A DNA stretch of 64,000 bases from Symbiodinium natans (GCA_905221605.1 CAJNDS010002223.1:472388-536387), one strand, 5' to 3'. Positions 10,913-21,772 are shown, counted from the first letter of the stretch. Notes: a model not told the origin generated them from the letters alone. Numbers and translations are program-made.

Positions 10913-11456
10913 TTTTTTTTTTATAAAAGGTGTGGCTCGGGCCTCCTTTTCTTAAAAGGTGTGGCTCGTGCCCCCCCCCCCTTGGTTCTCCGTCCGACCA
11001 AGCAGATGCCTTGCGAGCGCATGGCAGTGCTATGGAAAAGCTAAAGGATCACGAAGCCGGCATCCTGAGCGTGCTCCACGGTGTCGCTTCCCAACGCGAC
11101 GACGTCAATGTGTCCAAGAGAAGACGTTTGAGGGACAAGGGCTCTCTGCAAGAACCACATCATTGTCTCGAGGATTCCGAGGCACCTGCCGCATCTTTGA
11201 CGTCCAAGCAGATTTCATATCGTTATTCTGCTCAGCCGGCCTACAGCATCAAGTCTCGACGTTATGGTGGAGTCGGAAGCGCGCAGTCAATGTCTCGCAG
11301 ACTCCAATTACATGTTCTGGACGCGCGTTCTGCAGATTTGGACATTCAAAACTGCTGTCACAACGCAGAAATGCTGCTATTTACAGTATTTGCGAAGCCA
11401 AGCTCAGCCACACCTTTTAAAACAACAACGTCCGAGCCACACCTTCAAAAAACAAG
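10913..11456. mobile_element. MITE-like element with doubled inverted ends
   Basis: Each end carries two copies of AAGGTGTGGCT spaced 29 bp apart: at 10925 and 10954 on the left, and in reverse complement from 11406 and 11435 on the right. The ends therefore form an approximately 45-60 bp imperfect inverted repeat, with a T-run outside on the left and an A-run outside on the right. The interior of about 430 bp is open for 190 codons from a non-ATG start. It includes a charged segment (MEKLKDHEAGILSVLHG) that could be a captured host exon. No transposase is recognised, so it would be non-autonomous. Confidence 0.6.
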
Positions 11457-11769
11457 AAAACCCTCCGCCGGGTACTGGGCTACCAAGCCTGCATTCGGCT
11501 GAAGCTCCCGGGTTTTCGGTTTCGAAGATTTAGGGTTTAGGGGGGTGGGGGCGCCCAGGGTGTAGGGAGTTTAGGCATTCCTGACCCTTTTCAGATGTTT
11601 TGAGTTGAGGGAGCTTGGGACTCGTTGGGGCCGGGTTTGCGCTTCGAGCTACCCTCATCTGAATTAGGTGTGCCGGAGCTTGGCGTTTGAAGCTCTCGGG
11701 GTTGTTTCGGTGTGGCTCATTCAGCTCTGTACTGTATACACTTTCGGACATTTTGCGGAATGCTGTTTG

Positions 11770-11858
11770 GGAAGAAGGTGTTGCAAAGAAGCTCCGCTGG
11801 GAGGAGCAAGTGCTAAAGGGTTTCGCGACCAAGCTCAGGCGTTAGCTGCCATGTGCAG
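11770..11858 (+). CDS. Candidate coiled-coil exon, frame ambiguous
   Basis: Two frames look coiled-coil-like here. One reads EEGVAKKLRWEEQVLKGFAT up to a stop. The other reads GFRDQAQALAAMCR up to a CAG|GTCGG donor. I cannot choose between them. Confidence 0.35.
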
Positions 11859-11871
11859 GTCGGCTTGATAG

Positions 11872-11957
11872 GCCCTAAACCCTAAACCCTAAACCCTAAA
11901 CCCTAAACCCTAAACCCTAAACCCTAAACCCTAAACCCTAAACCCTAAACCCCAAAC
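11872..11957. repeat. CCCTAAA array
   Basis: About 12 units, nearly perfect. Confidence 0.96.
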
Positions 11958-12119
11958 CCTTAGGCCCCAAGCGTGCTTGCAGTGGTTTCCGCGGCAGGCG
12001 TGTCCGTAAGAACACCAAAAAAGAGGTTTTTTGCCAGCGTGAGTTAGAGTCGCAGTCAGCAACAGGAAGCCCCCAGTGTGGTGAGCAGGGCACGTGTCCT
12101 AAACGAAACTTGGTTGCAG

Positions 12120-12169
12120 GACTTGGCTGCCTCACTGGAAAACGTGCGGCAGCAGTGCCGGATGCTGAG
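12120..12169 (+). CDS. Candidate coiled-coil exon
   Basis: Follows TGGTTGCAG| and reads DLAASLENVRQQCRMLR, a clear heptad-type sequence. The best donor is GAGG|GCTTGG, a GC donor of the kind also needed at the motor exons. Confidence 0.55.
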
Positions 12170-12272
12170 GGCTTGGGATGGGGTTTTAGGCTTAAGAGGG
12201 GTTATTAGGGTTTAGGGTTTAAGGTTTAGGGTTTAGGGTTTAAGGTTTAGGGTTTGCGGTTTAGGGTTTAGG

Positions 12273-13560
12273 GGGGTGGCGATGAACGAGGTTGAAGGAT
12301 GAGGGACGCATCATGAAGCCCCTATAAAGCTCTGCAGTCGGCACGAGTCTAGCTTCCTCAAGCCTTAAGCCGCCTGTAGCCGCCGTGTAGCCCTCAGCCT
12401 CAAACTCTTCAAAGTTGTTTCCTTCCGGTGAGGTTGACAGTGTCCAACAGAATCTGGGAAGCAAAGGTTTCCAATCGTGTCTCCACATGACTTCTGGGTT
12501 TCGGAGGCAGCAAGCCGTGGACAGTTGTGGACGGCGGCTTGCTGGAGACACCTGCACAAAATAACAGAAGCAAGCACGCGAAAAGCCCAAGGGCAACTAG
12601 CGTCGCGAACAGCATCGTGGTCCAAGGAAGACGTTCTAAGAAATATTCAACATACCCCTGGGGCATACCCCTCAAAAGACACTATGGGGCATGGCAAAAA
12701 ATCCTCTCTTAGACTCCCTTGTATGATCCTTTTGCTGTTGCGGCTGTTCGCCCGCCACGGGGGACCCAAGCATTGGCACCCGACAACTTCCGAGGTGACC
12801 TCCTCGTGGCGCAGCGAATCTTGTCGCTGTCGCCGAAGGCCCAGCGGTTTAGGGTTTAGGGGTTAAGGTTTAGGGTTCAGGGTTTAGGGTTTGCTTGTTT
12901 GCCCGGCTCGTGGACTGGTCGGCTCGTGGATTGGTCGACTATTTTTCCGGTTGGTTGGGTCGTTGGTTTGTTCCACGCCCTAGGTGCGGGGTTCTTAGAG
13001 TTTGACTCAGGCTATTCTCCTCATGACGTCGGGCATTTTCGACGTAAGTGGTTTGCATGGCCGACATGGCAGGCGCCGGCATCGCCGACAGCAGAGGCAT
13101 TCGCAGCTGAGGCGGGTGAGCGTCGGCTGTGGGGTTGAGGGTGGAGCCTGAACAGTTTGGCCTTTCTAGGCTTAAAGGCTTGCAGGGTTTTACGGGGGGC
13201 TACTGTATCTCTTTGAAATGCACAGATTCAGGATGTAAGGTTGAGCCACGTGCATCAGGACCCTGTAACATTTACCTGCTTGCAAAGGAGATGTCACTCG
13301 CGTCATGGATTGGGCACTTGCGTGCGTTTGTGTTGTGAACTGTCTCAGCGCCCAGGATAGCCTGTTGAGTTTTGGGGTTGAGTTTTGGGGGTTTGGGGCT
13401 TCTAGTTCAGGCCTTAGTGTTTTTGAGTGCAGGGCTCAGCATTGAAGCTTGTGAGTGGGTGCAGGGTTAAGACTCCCCCAAGCAGCGGGTTTGTGGGCTT
13501 CAGGTCTCGAACTGTTTAGGCTTTTTTTTGGGCCTCAGGGTGTCAATGTCGGCAGGATTC
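12273..13560. other. Host spacer without a supported gene
   Basis: GC-rich sequence with overlapping open frames on both strands and no recognisable domain. A GGCGG|GTGAGC donor-like site lies near 13120, but I could not assign an exon to it. Confidence 0.4.
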
Positions 13561-13926
13561 ACCCACGCACTCCTTGGCAAAGATCCAGGAGTTCAACAAC
13601 AGCAGCTCGGCTTAACCCTAAACCCTAAGCCCTAAGCCTTAAACCCTAAACCCCATAAACCCTAAACCCTCAAACCCCGCGCTGCAGCCCCAGCTTTACG
13701 ACGACTCAACGCTGCATGTGACCTCTGTCCGTGAAGTTTCGTCTCAACAGCCCGTGGACATGAACTTCTTGATGAGCCCGGATTGAGCCACCTTCCAGCG
13801 CAATGCATGCTAGAGTCTACTAGAGTGCTTCTTCCAGTGGGAAAGCATCTCAGCATCTCCGCTGACCAATCGATACCGAACTCTCACTCGAGGATACCTC
13901 CACGTCCGAAGTCTGGCTCTAACTCC

Positions 13927-14044
13927 TAGGTAGGATAAGGGGGACCCTTAAAAGGAACCCCTTCTGAACCCTCTTGTGGCTCTCTTAAACAGGGACCGTA
14001 TTCAGAGGGTCTATATCCCCAAGGGTCCCCCTAATCCTATCCCC
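13927..14044. mobile_element. Fold-back element of about 118 bp
   Basis: The left arm TAGGATAAGGGGGACCCTT pairs with right-arm AAGGGTCCCCCTAATCCTA. It has no coding content. Confidence 0.6.
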
Positions 14045-14157
14045 TACTAACATGCCCGAAAGCCCTTGCAGACCCAAAGGGAGAAAGTGGCAGTGGGCCA
14101 AAGAGATGGCTCCAAAAGGCTTCCAAAAAAGGCTCCAGAAGGCTCCAGCAGAAGACG

Positions 14158-14253
14158 AAACCCTAAACCCTAAACCCTAAACCCTAAACCCTAAACCCTA
14201 AACCCTAAACCCTAAACCCTAAACCCTAAACCCTAAACCCTAAACCCTAAACC
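14158..14253. repeat. CCCTAAA array, perfect
   Basis: About 13 uninterrupted CCCTAAA units. Confidence 0.97.
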
Positions 14254-14927
14254 CAAAAAAGGGGGTCCGAAGGCCTCCTAAGCCCGAAGCTCCAAACTTG
14301 CACCTTGTGTGGAAGCCCAGGGCTCGAGCAGCTCGAGGGGACCTGCCGCGGGCAGCAAGAGGAGCCCTTTCCGGCCTCCCCCCCACCTTTGTAGAGGCTT
14401 CAGGGCCATTCGGGGTTCACAGGGTCTAGGGTTTAGGGTTTAGGGTTTGGGGTTTAGGGTTTAGGGTTTGGGGTTTAGGGTTTAGGGTTTAGGGTTTGGC
14501 GTGTAGGGCAAGGGCTCAGCTCCTGCCCTGGACCCTCCTATCGCAGGGTGTCGTCGCTGGTTTGCTCCTCTCACACTTCTATCTGGTATCAGTATGATTT
14601 CGGATTGTTTCGGGTACAATGGCCAGCATTATTGCTTCATTAGCGAAACATCATTCATCTCTTGTTGACAGAGACTGGAGAAGAAGCGATGTGTTGTCGC
14701 TGTTGTTGCTGATGCTGACAATGGCCGTAGCAATACAGCACAAGATGATCGTCAGAATGTCCCTCACATGGGCTTACAGTGATCGTACGAACTTTGAGTA
14801 GCTCTAGCACATCGCATGTGCTCCGAAGGCTAGGGCACCACGCCCGCCCCCCGCAGGAGTCTCTGCACCCCCTTGAAGGAGAAAGCCCTTGAGCCCCCCA
14901 ACACCAAAAAACCGTGACCTGGCTCAG

Positions 14928-14972
14928 AGGAGCTCCAGCGGCTCTTGCGGCAGCAGCTGCGCTGCGAGGCGG
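14928..14972 (+). CDS. Candidate coiled-coil exon
   Basis: Lies between GGCTCAG| and GAGGCGG|GTCGGA and reads EELQRLLRQQLRCEA, one of the most coiled-coil-like islands. It is 45 bp with canonical AG and GT sites. Confidence 0.55.
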
Positions 14973-15343
14973 GTCGGACTCGTTGGGCGCGGCTGGGGAT
15001 TTTCGGGGGGTTTTCGGTTCCAGGGCGCAGGGAGGAGACTTGGGCCTCTCAGGGTTTGAAGGGTTTAGGGTTTAGGGTTTAGGGTTTAGGGTTTAGGATC
15101 ATTCAGAGACTCCCGGAGCTTGCAGATCTGGCGCACCTCTGAACCCCCGAGGGGCGCTTGGGTGCGGGTGGGGCTTAGGCTTCACGGTCGTGGGCTCGCC
15201 ATGACCCTGACCTCCGAGTCCAGAACCTTAAACTCTAAAGCATGCACCCTAAACTCCAAAGCTACCAACCTCAAACTGCACGCCCCGCCCCCTCGCATCG
15301 CGGTTCATCCCACAGTGTTGAGTTTAGGTTTCAGGAACCATCA

Positions 15344-15380
15344 TTCACAGCTCGTGCGGCTGCGACTGGCAGATGCTGCG
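15344..15380 (+). CDS. Possible coiled-coil exon
   Basis: Follows TTCACAG| and reads LVRLRLADAAS before a CAGG|GAGGC boundary, which would need a GA donor. This is weaker than the neighbouring islands. Confidence 0.3.
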
Positions 15381-15572
15381 TCAGGGAGGCTCCCCACGTC
15401 GTCAACGTGGTGACCTCCCAGCTCGCTCCATGAACCCTCATCCAAAATGGGCTTTCTCCGTGCACCGAATGGCCCTGCAAGCCTTGACGGTAAAAGCCCT
15501 GAAGCCCGAGCTTTGCGAAGGGGAGGGCCCGAAAGGCCTTGTTTCAGGGAGGTTTCGGGTCTCTACAGTAGG

Positions 15573-15718
15573 TAAACCCTAAACCCTAAACCCTAAACCC
15601 TAAACCCTAAACCCTAAACCCTAAACCCTAAACCCTAAACCCTAAACCCTAAACCCTAAACCCCAAACCCTAAACCCTAAACCCTAAACCCTAAACCCTA
15701 AACCCTAAACCCTAAACC
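15573..15718. repeat. CCCTAAA array, nearly perfect
   Basis: About 20 units with one CCCCAAA variant. Both ends are flanked by the same CTCTACAGTAGG sequence (about 15562 and 15719), suggesting that the array was inserted with a short duplication. Confidence 0.95.
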
Positions 15719-15737
15719 TCTACAGTAGGGCCTTTTT

Positions 15738-15783
15738 AGGTTTCAGGGTGCCGGAACTGCGCGGTTGGATGAGGCGACGACCG
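15738..15783 (+). CDS. Possible coiled-coil exon
   Basis: The open frame reads GTARLDEATTGSLE up to GCTGGAG|GTGAAA, a canonical donor context. The acceptor is unclear. Confidence 0.35.
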
Positions 15784-16113
15784 GGTCGCTGGAGGTGAAA
15801 ATGTCGCCCGGATTCTCAGCTTTTCCACCACCACACCCTAAACCCTTCGGGTTTAGGGTTTAGGGTTTAGGGTTGAGGGTTTAGGGTCTACCAACAGTGT
15901 TCTGAGCTGCAAGCAACCCCGAAAACCTCAAAAGTTGGACCGGGAACTCTCGATCCGGCAGCCGGATGACATCCCGAGACACCCTAAACCCTAAACCCTA
16001 AACCCTAAACCCTAAACCCTAAATCTTTACACCCCTGGGCCTTGCGGAAGATCCCGACCGAGGGCCGCAGATGACATTCTTCGGACGCTTCGCAGGCCCG
16101 CTCACATGAGAAT

Positions 16114-16505
16114 AATGCAATTATATATAATATATAATAGATAATATATAATATATAATATATAATATATAATATATAATATATAATATATAATATATAA
16201 TATTTAATATATAATATATTATATATTATATAGTATATATTATATATTATATATTATATATTATATATTATATATTATATATTATATATTATACTATATA
16301 TAATATATAATATACATAATATATAATATAGAATATATAATATATAATATATAATATATAATATATTATATATTATATATCATATATAATATAGAATATA
16401 GAATATATAATATATAATATATAATATATTATACCATATATAATATAATGTAATATAATATAATATCATATCATATCATATAATGTAATACAATATATTA
16501 TAGTA
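16114..16505. repeat. AT-rich ATATAATATAT cruciform block
   Basis: About 390 bp of ATATAATAT-type units. The orientation switches at about 16215 and again several times later, so the strand can fold into long AT hairpins. Confidence 0.95.
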
Positions 16506-16828
16506 TACATGCCCTGAGCAAGGAAGTACGGAAGCCTGTTAGAGGCGAAGAGGAGCTTGTGGGGGTAGCGGGGGGGGATGGATGAGATGCTTTTTTTACG
16601 GAGTTGCTGTATGCTTAAACATGACCGAATGCTCCACCCGCAGTGGCTCGGAGTCCGTGCACCTAATTTCAAGTTACAACAAAGTCTAGCCTAGTCTCCT
16701 ATCTATCTACTTGCGGTTGCAGCTGATGGGACTCCCCAGAAGGTAAGGAGATGTTTGTGGTGGAGGAAGGTTTTTTGAGACGGGTGTGGGGACTCAGGTT
16801 GAGAGGAGTTATTCTAGGATGCCCAGTA

Positions 16829-16918
16829 GTACCCTTGTTCCCTTTTTGGGGGGTTTAGGTTCCCTTATAAGCCCCTTTAAGCAAAAAAGGGCACCCTTTT
16901 TAAGCCTTGGTTACTGGG
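16829..16918. mobile_element. Fold-back element of about 90 bp
   Basis: GCCCAGTAGTACCCTTGTTC and its interior pair with AAAAAGGGCACCC and GGTTACTGGGC on the right. A TTTAGGG array follows at 16938-16997. Confidence 0.55.
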
Positions 16919-17116
16919 CAGCCTAGTTATTCTTCGTTTAGGGTTTAGGATTTAGGGTTCAGGGTTTAGGGTTTAGGGTTTAGGGTTTAGGGTTTAGGGA
17001 GAGGAATTATTCTTCGGGCACAGAGAAGGTGAACTGGCAGCAGGAAGATCTGAGCTGGGCACTTCGCTGGAAGAAGCTCTGAAGCCTGAAAGTCCCTGAA
17101 CTCAAGAAATCCCTCT

Positions 17117-17296
17117 CTCAGCCCTAAGCCCTAAGCCCTAAGCCCTAAGCCCGAAGCCCTAAGCCCTAAGCCCTAAGCCCTAAGCCCTAAGCCCTAAGCC
17201 CTAAGCCCTAAGCCCTAAGCCCTAAGCCCTAAGCCCTAAGCCCTAAGCCTTAAGCCCTAAACCCTAAACCCTAAACCCTAAACCCTAAACCCTAAA
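17117..17296. repeat. Homogeneous CCCTAAG variant array
   Basis: About 19 CCCTAAG units in a row, followed by six normal CCCTAAA units. The variant is spread through the array almost without interruption, unlike the scattered variants elsewhere. Confidence 0.96.
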
Positions 17297-17303
17297 CTCT
17301 CCA

Positions 17304-17345
17304 GGCCCGACAGCGGAAATCAGCTGCGCACCGAAATGGAGGAAG
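17304..17345 (+). CDS. Possible coiled-coil exon
   Basis: Open frame reading SGNQLRTEMEEAW directly after the telomere-like array. No clean donor is seen. Confidence 0.3.
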
Positions 17346-17504
17346 CGTGGGGGTTGCATCGTTCGGGGTTGTTCTTTCTGAGTTGCCGTTTTGAGTTTAA
17401 GATATTGTTTTTGCCAGAGGAGTGGTTTGGGTGCTCAGTTGCTTCGTGGAAGTCGCCCCCTGAAGTGCATTACAGGGTACAAAGCCTCCAAAAGCCTCGG
17501 GTCG

Positions 17505-17602
17505 TCATCTGGTGTGCTGGAACGGCAACGAGCTCGTGAGGCGCTGCGGCGTGGTTTCGTACAGGAGGGCCAGGAGAGAGACGATCAGGCTCGGGGCTGT
17601 GG
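17505..17602 (+). CDS. Candidate coiled-coil exon
   Basis: Open frame reading SGVLERQRAREALRRGFVQE then GQERDDQARG. It is strongly charged and helical in character, like the other islands. Splice boundaries are not defined. Confidence 0.4.
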
Positions 17603-18035
17603 GGGCAGTGTGTGGATGAGGTCTCTGGAAGCCAAACGCTGGGGAAAAAGGTTTGGGGTAGGGCCTCAGGAGCGGCTTTAAGGCCTTTGAAGGTTCAGCT
17701 TGGGTTCCGGGAGCGGCTCTGAGAGGGCTGTGCTTGCAAAACCATCACTGCTTCTATGTCGGCGATGCTTATGTGCCATCGGGCTTTGTGTGTGTGTGTG
17801 TGTGTGCTGACCATCGAAACGGCAGACACGGCAAGCAACTAAACCCGACCACCCAGCAAAATGCACCCCAGACACCCCTCGAAGCTGAGCGCAAGGTTTT
17901 CTTACAGGACGTGAATGCACTGCTGAGCCTCATGGTTCCTCGATGTTACGGTGTTGACTTAGAGTTTAGGGTGGAGGGTTCAGGGTTTTGGGTGGGGGGT
18001 TTAGGGTGTAGTTGCGGCCTTGGGCCGACTGCAGC

Positions 18036-18422
18036 ATGTGCCGCTCTCGTTTGCTGAGTGAGGTGCAGCACATGATGAGATCCAAAGATGTCAAGACGAA
18101 GGACCTCAAGACTCTGTTGACAAAGTTGGGGTTCCGGCTGGAGATGGTTGACACAGCAGGATTCACAGCATACGCGCGCAAGCAGTGGGAGAAGAAGGAA
18201 CAGCCCTTCACCGTTCGAGCAAAAGCCTTCAACTCTTGGTCACCTGGCAAAGACGCGAAGCGCTTGCTCCAGTTCTGCTTCGACAACGCTGCCCCAGGGG
18301 ATCTGCAGTGTCCACAATGTAAACTCTGGTTCAACATGGATGAGGACGAGTGCAACGAGGAGTATGTGAATCCAGACTGTATTGGCTACTGCGTGCGTGC
18401 CCTGAAGCGGCGGTCTGAGTAG
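18036..18422 (+). CDS. Zinc-ribbon-like protein or last exon, 128 aa
   Basis: I do not recognise the family. The frame opens before the ATG at 18036 and ends at TAG 18422. The N-terminal half is basic and helical (KDVKTKDLKTLLTKLGF). The C-terminal part carries CPQCKLWFNMDEDEC and a later CIGYC, a possible zinc-binding set of four or five cysteines. Composition and codon use look coding, unlike most host frames here. It may be a single-exon gene or a terminal exon of something larger. It does not obviously belong to a kinesin. Confidence 0.4.
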   Translation: MCRSRLLSEVQHMMRSKDVKTKDLKTLLTKLGFRLEMVDTAGFTAYARKQWEKKEQPFTVRAKAFNSWSPGKDAKRLLQFCFDNAAPGDLQCPQCKLWFNMDEDECNEEYVNPDCIGYCVRALKRRSE

Positions 18423-18429
18423 CCTGAGT

Positions 18430-19100
18430 AGCCTTTCCAAGTCCTTTACATCCAATTTTGACTTTTCTGGTCCTGTGGCGTGAGCTGAAGCGCCAGGTGC
18501 TTTCGAAAGTCAGCATGACCTTATGCAGATCGTTAGCAAAGTTGCTTTTGGCACAGGAACCGTTGGGAAATCGTCGGAGGAAGGATGACGTGGTTCAAAG
18601 GGCTTGGAGGGGGGGGAGTCCAGAGTTATGGGTTTCGGTTTGGGGTTTGATTCAGGTTTAGCCTAAGGTTTTAGGTTGGGGTCTAGGATTTAGGGTTAGA
18701 GCTTGAGGGATAGCACTTAGGATGTAGCGCAGATTGAAAAGTCGAGATGCTCGCAAAGTTGAGCATCGGTCTCGGTGTCGTTCCTTAGAGTGAGCCAATA
18801 CCCTAAATCTTAAACGTTGTAGAACCCAGCTCTGCGCCGCACGCCCCTTGATTTTGAGGGTCACGGTTTCGGGTTTCGCGTTTCGGGTTTGGGTCAAGCA
18901 ATCCCCTTCCCAACATAACTACCCGACACCCTGAAGCCAATCCCCAAGCCCTGATCTGGCCTGCAGCAAAATAGACTGCCGTCGAGGTTGAGGGCTTCCT
19001 AAACCCTAAACCCTAAACCCTAAACCCTACACCCTACACCCTAAACCCTAAACCCTAAACCCTAAACCCTAAACCCTAAAGCCTAGATCCCCTAAACCCT
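18430..19100. other. Host spacer
   Basis: No gene recognised. A CCCTAAA array occupies about 19000-19085. Confidence 0.5.
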
Positions 19101-19109
19101 GAAGATGAA

Positions 19110-19175
19110 GCAGCCCAACTTCGCAAGCCTGCAACTTGCACAGATTGCCGCGATGCGGGCGGAGCCTCCGGCTGA
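19110..19175 (+). CDS. Possible coiled-coil exon
   Basis: Lies between ATGAAGCAG| and GCTGAG|GTGGCA and reads PNFASLQLAQIAAMRAEPPA. Both splice dinucleotides are canonical. Confidence 0.4.
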   Translation, partial: AAQLRKPATCTDCRDAGGASG

Positions 19176-19246
19176 GGTGGCACTTTCGAGGGGCTGAGGG
19201 TTCCAGGGAGTTCGTGCCATGCCATGTCTACCTGTTCAACAGAGAA

Positions 19247-19322
19247 TACCCTAAACCCTTAAACCCTAAACCCTAAACCCTAAACCCTAAACCCTAAACC
19301 CTAAACCCTAAACCCTAAACCC
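19247..19322. repeat. CCCTAAA array
   Basis: About ten units. A second array of CCCAAAA then CCCTAAA units lies at 19408-19477. Confidence 0.95.
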
Positions 19323-19594
19323 TGTTGATGGTAATCACAGACCGACCCGACACTGTGCTTTGCACGCGGCCGCAGGCTGTGGTACCGGAATGCCCTGATT
19401 CCTCCCTAAACCCAAAACCCAAAACCCAAAACCCAAAACCCAAAACCCTAAACCCTAAACCCTAAACCCTAAACCCTTTGATGGTTCGAGGTTCAGGGTT
19501 GAGGATTTCCGGGTGTGGGGCTTGGAGAGCTCAAGAAATCAATCGCGCACGCTCCAAAATGAGCCTTGTAGAGCTAAGGAGCATACGAAAGGAG

Positions 19595-19672
19595 GGTTTA
19601 GGGTTTAGGGTTTAGGGTTTAGGGTTTAGGGTTTAGGGTTTAGGGTTTAGGGTTTAGGGTTTAGGGTTTAGG
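19595..19672. repeat. TTTAGGG array, perfect
   Basis: Eleven uninterrupted units. Confidence 0.97.
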
Positions 19673-19759
19673 GGCTTTTTTCAGGGTCCAGGAAATCCTC
19701 GGGCATGACCCGAAGCTCTGAGCACCCCAAACCCCTAAACTTCCCCCCCCCCCCCCTTT

Positions 19760-19856
19760 TAAACCCTAAACCCTGAACTCTGAACCCTGAACCCTAAACC
19801 CTAAACCCTAAACCCTAAACCCTAAACCCTAAACCCTAAACCCTAAACCCTAAACT
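19760..19856. repeat. CCCTAAA array after a poly-C run
   Basis: A run of about 14 C precedes it. Some units are CCCTGAA. Confidence 0.95.
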
Positions 19857-19864
19857 AAACCAAG

Positions 19865-19943
19865 GACTTCTTTGAGCACCGTCGGGTGGTGTCTGAGCGC
19901 ATGGCTTCCGCGGAGCGTGCGGCTGGGCTGCGCCGAGGGCTAC
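19865..19943 (+). CDS. Candidate coiled-coil exon
   Basis: Follows CCAAG|G and ends at CTACG|GTAGCG. The open frame includes FFEHRRVVSERMASAERAAG and LRRGLR. It is helical and charged, and it lies directly between telomere-like arrays. Confidence 0.5.
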
Positions 19944-20183
19944 GGTAGCGGAATGGTTTGTGGCTAGGGTTTAGGGTTTTAGGGTTTTAGGGTTTAGGGT
20001 TTAGGGTTTAGGTTAGGGCTTAGGGTTCAGGGCTTATAAGGGCCTTAAGTGGATGTCGACGTGCATTGAGATTGCGTTGCTTGTTGACCTGAGCATGGAC
20101 GGACTAGGAAGTATCGGTTTGTTTCAGTTGTCGGCAGACAGCCCTGAACCCAGAAGATCGAAAACCCCATGGGGATGTGCAAA

Positions 20184-20291
20184 CCCTAAACCCTAAACCC
20201 TAAACCCTAAACCCTAAACCCTAAACCCTAAACCCTAAACCCTAAACCCTCTACCCTATACCCTATACCCTAAACCCTAAACCCTAAATCC
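20184..20291. repeat. CCCTAAA array
   Basis: About 105 bp with three CCCTATA variants near the right end. Confidence 0.95.
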
Positions 20292-20294
20292 TAA

Positions 20295-20356
20295 GGAACT
20301 GCGACGCCTCGGCGAGGCCGTGGAGCGGCGCCCAGCGCTGCTCAGCCGCAGTGGAG
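20295..20356 (+). CDS. Candidate coiled-coil exon
   Basis: Follows CCTAAG|G immediately after an array and reads ELRRLGEAVERRPALLSR. The donor is unclear. Confidence 0.45.
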
Positions 20357-21032
20357 CTGCATGTTTGCTTGTACTAGCTCTTCTTTGGGGTGTATAGCTT
20401 TGGTGCGGTCCATATTAATGAGCGTTGAGGGTCTCGGAAGATTGGACATGGTCTGGGGTATGCATGGCGGATGTGTTGAGCGTGTTTGTGGGCTGTTGGG
20501 ATTCTAGATCTTCAGGTGTTTGGGACTTCTTCGACGTGGCTAGAGTTTCACTTTGGGGTTGTGCGGGCTGAGGCTCGCCCTTGAGCTTGAGAATAAAAAA
20601 GAACTGGCTCCCAAGCACGAGGGTTATTGAGGTATACTGGGATTTGCCAAGCCGCGGTCTTTCTCCTTCAGCCTTGGAACTAGCCGAGGCCGCCGCCCCC
20701 GACCAGCGCCGCGCCCACAGCGCAGCTGCAGGCTGGCCAAATTGACAGCACGCTACCAAAGACTCATCGTACAAAAAAAACACCAGAACTTTAGGAACTC
20801 GAGGAGCGTGATTCATCGGAATGTGAGTTCCGCGATTTCCAGGCGCTTTTGAAGAAGTGATCATCCCATGTGAAACCCTGCTTGCATAGAGCAGGCTAAG
20901 AGTGACAAAAAGCACATCCATTCGAAACCATAAGCCCATAAAGCCTTGAAAACTCCCCAAGCCCCCATAAACTCCCAAACAGGGGCCTACGGGGCCCTAG
21001 GGCCACAGGGAAACCCTCCAGAATGCTCGCAG

Positions 21033-21083
21033 GCGCTGTGGGACGAGATCTCACGGCTGACGGGCCGAGCAGAACGTCTCGAG
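21033..21083 (+). CDS. Candidate coiled-coil exon
   Basis: Lies between CTCGCAG| and CTCGAG|GTACGC and reads ALWDEISRLTGRAERLE, with the first Gln split across the junction. Splice sites are near-consensus and the heptad spacing is good. It is among the strongest islands. Confidence 0.6.
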
Positions 21084-21292
21084 GTACGCTGGGTTGAGGG
21101 CTTTTGGGCTCAAACGCCGCGTCCAGGGTTTCAGGCTGGGGGCTTCACAAGCCTTCAGGGTTTGTGGGGGATGGGGTGGGCAGGAGGTTGTCGCCATCCA
21201 AACTGTACATCGAGGTCTTGGCACTGGCACAATTTTAGCCATCACTTGACATGCATCGCAAGCTGTACTGATGAGAACCCCTAAGCCCTAGA

Positions 21293-21408
21293 TATGGGCA
21301 TTTTCCAAAAAGGGTACCCCGTTTATACCGTATATCCCAAATAGAATAGAATCCCCTTGAAGAGACCCCCCCCCCCCAAAAGGGTACCCCCATTTTCGGA
21401 AACCCCCC
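21293..21408. mobile_element. Fold-back element, family A copy 3
   Basis: ATTTTCCAAAAAGGGTACCC on the left pairs with GGGTACCCCCATTTTCGGAA on the right. The interior has the family segment GAATAGAATCCCCTT and a poly-C run. Confidence 0.75.
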
Positions 21409-21544
21409 AAAATCAGATCGAAATGAGATTGCGTTGCATGTCGGAGAGGCAGATGCCAAGATGCATCTCGACTCGACGTCCTCCGGCCAGGCGTCATGTT
21501 CGGGCCGTTAGGGTTTGGGGTTTGGGCATGTCGGACTGTGCTTC

Positions 21545-21725
21545 GGGGTAAGGGATAAATTAGCCTATAATGGCACTATTTTTTTACTATATTCATATTA
21601 ATATACTAGTAACTAGTATATCAAAATATATTAGCTTGTTTATCACTATTTTTATATTATATGAGTATCAGTATCTTTGTACATCAATATGTCAATATAT
21701 ATATATATATATATAGATATTTTAA
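21545..21725. other. AT-rich island
   Basis: About 180 bp of AT-rich sequence including ACTAGTAACTAGT and a short (AT)n run, within GC-rich DNA. No gene. Confidence 0.7.
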
Positions 21726-21772
21726 GGGGCTGCGCCCATGGGCGGGCAGCGCACGCAGAAGCCCGGGGCGAG

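Noticed and set aside
20415-20978. 187-codon minus-strand open frame
   Set aside because: No recognisable domain, low-complexity in parts, and it lies in intron-like sequence; composition did not look clearly coding.
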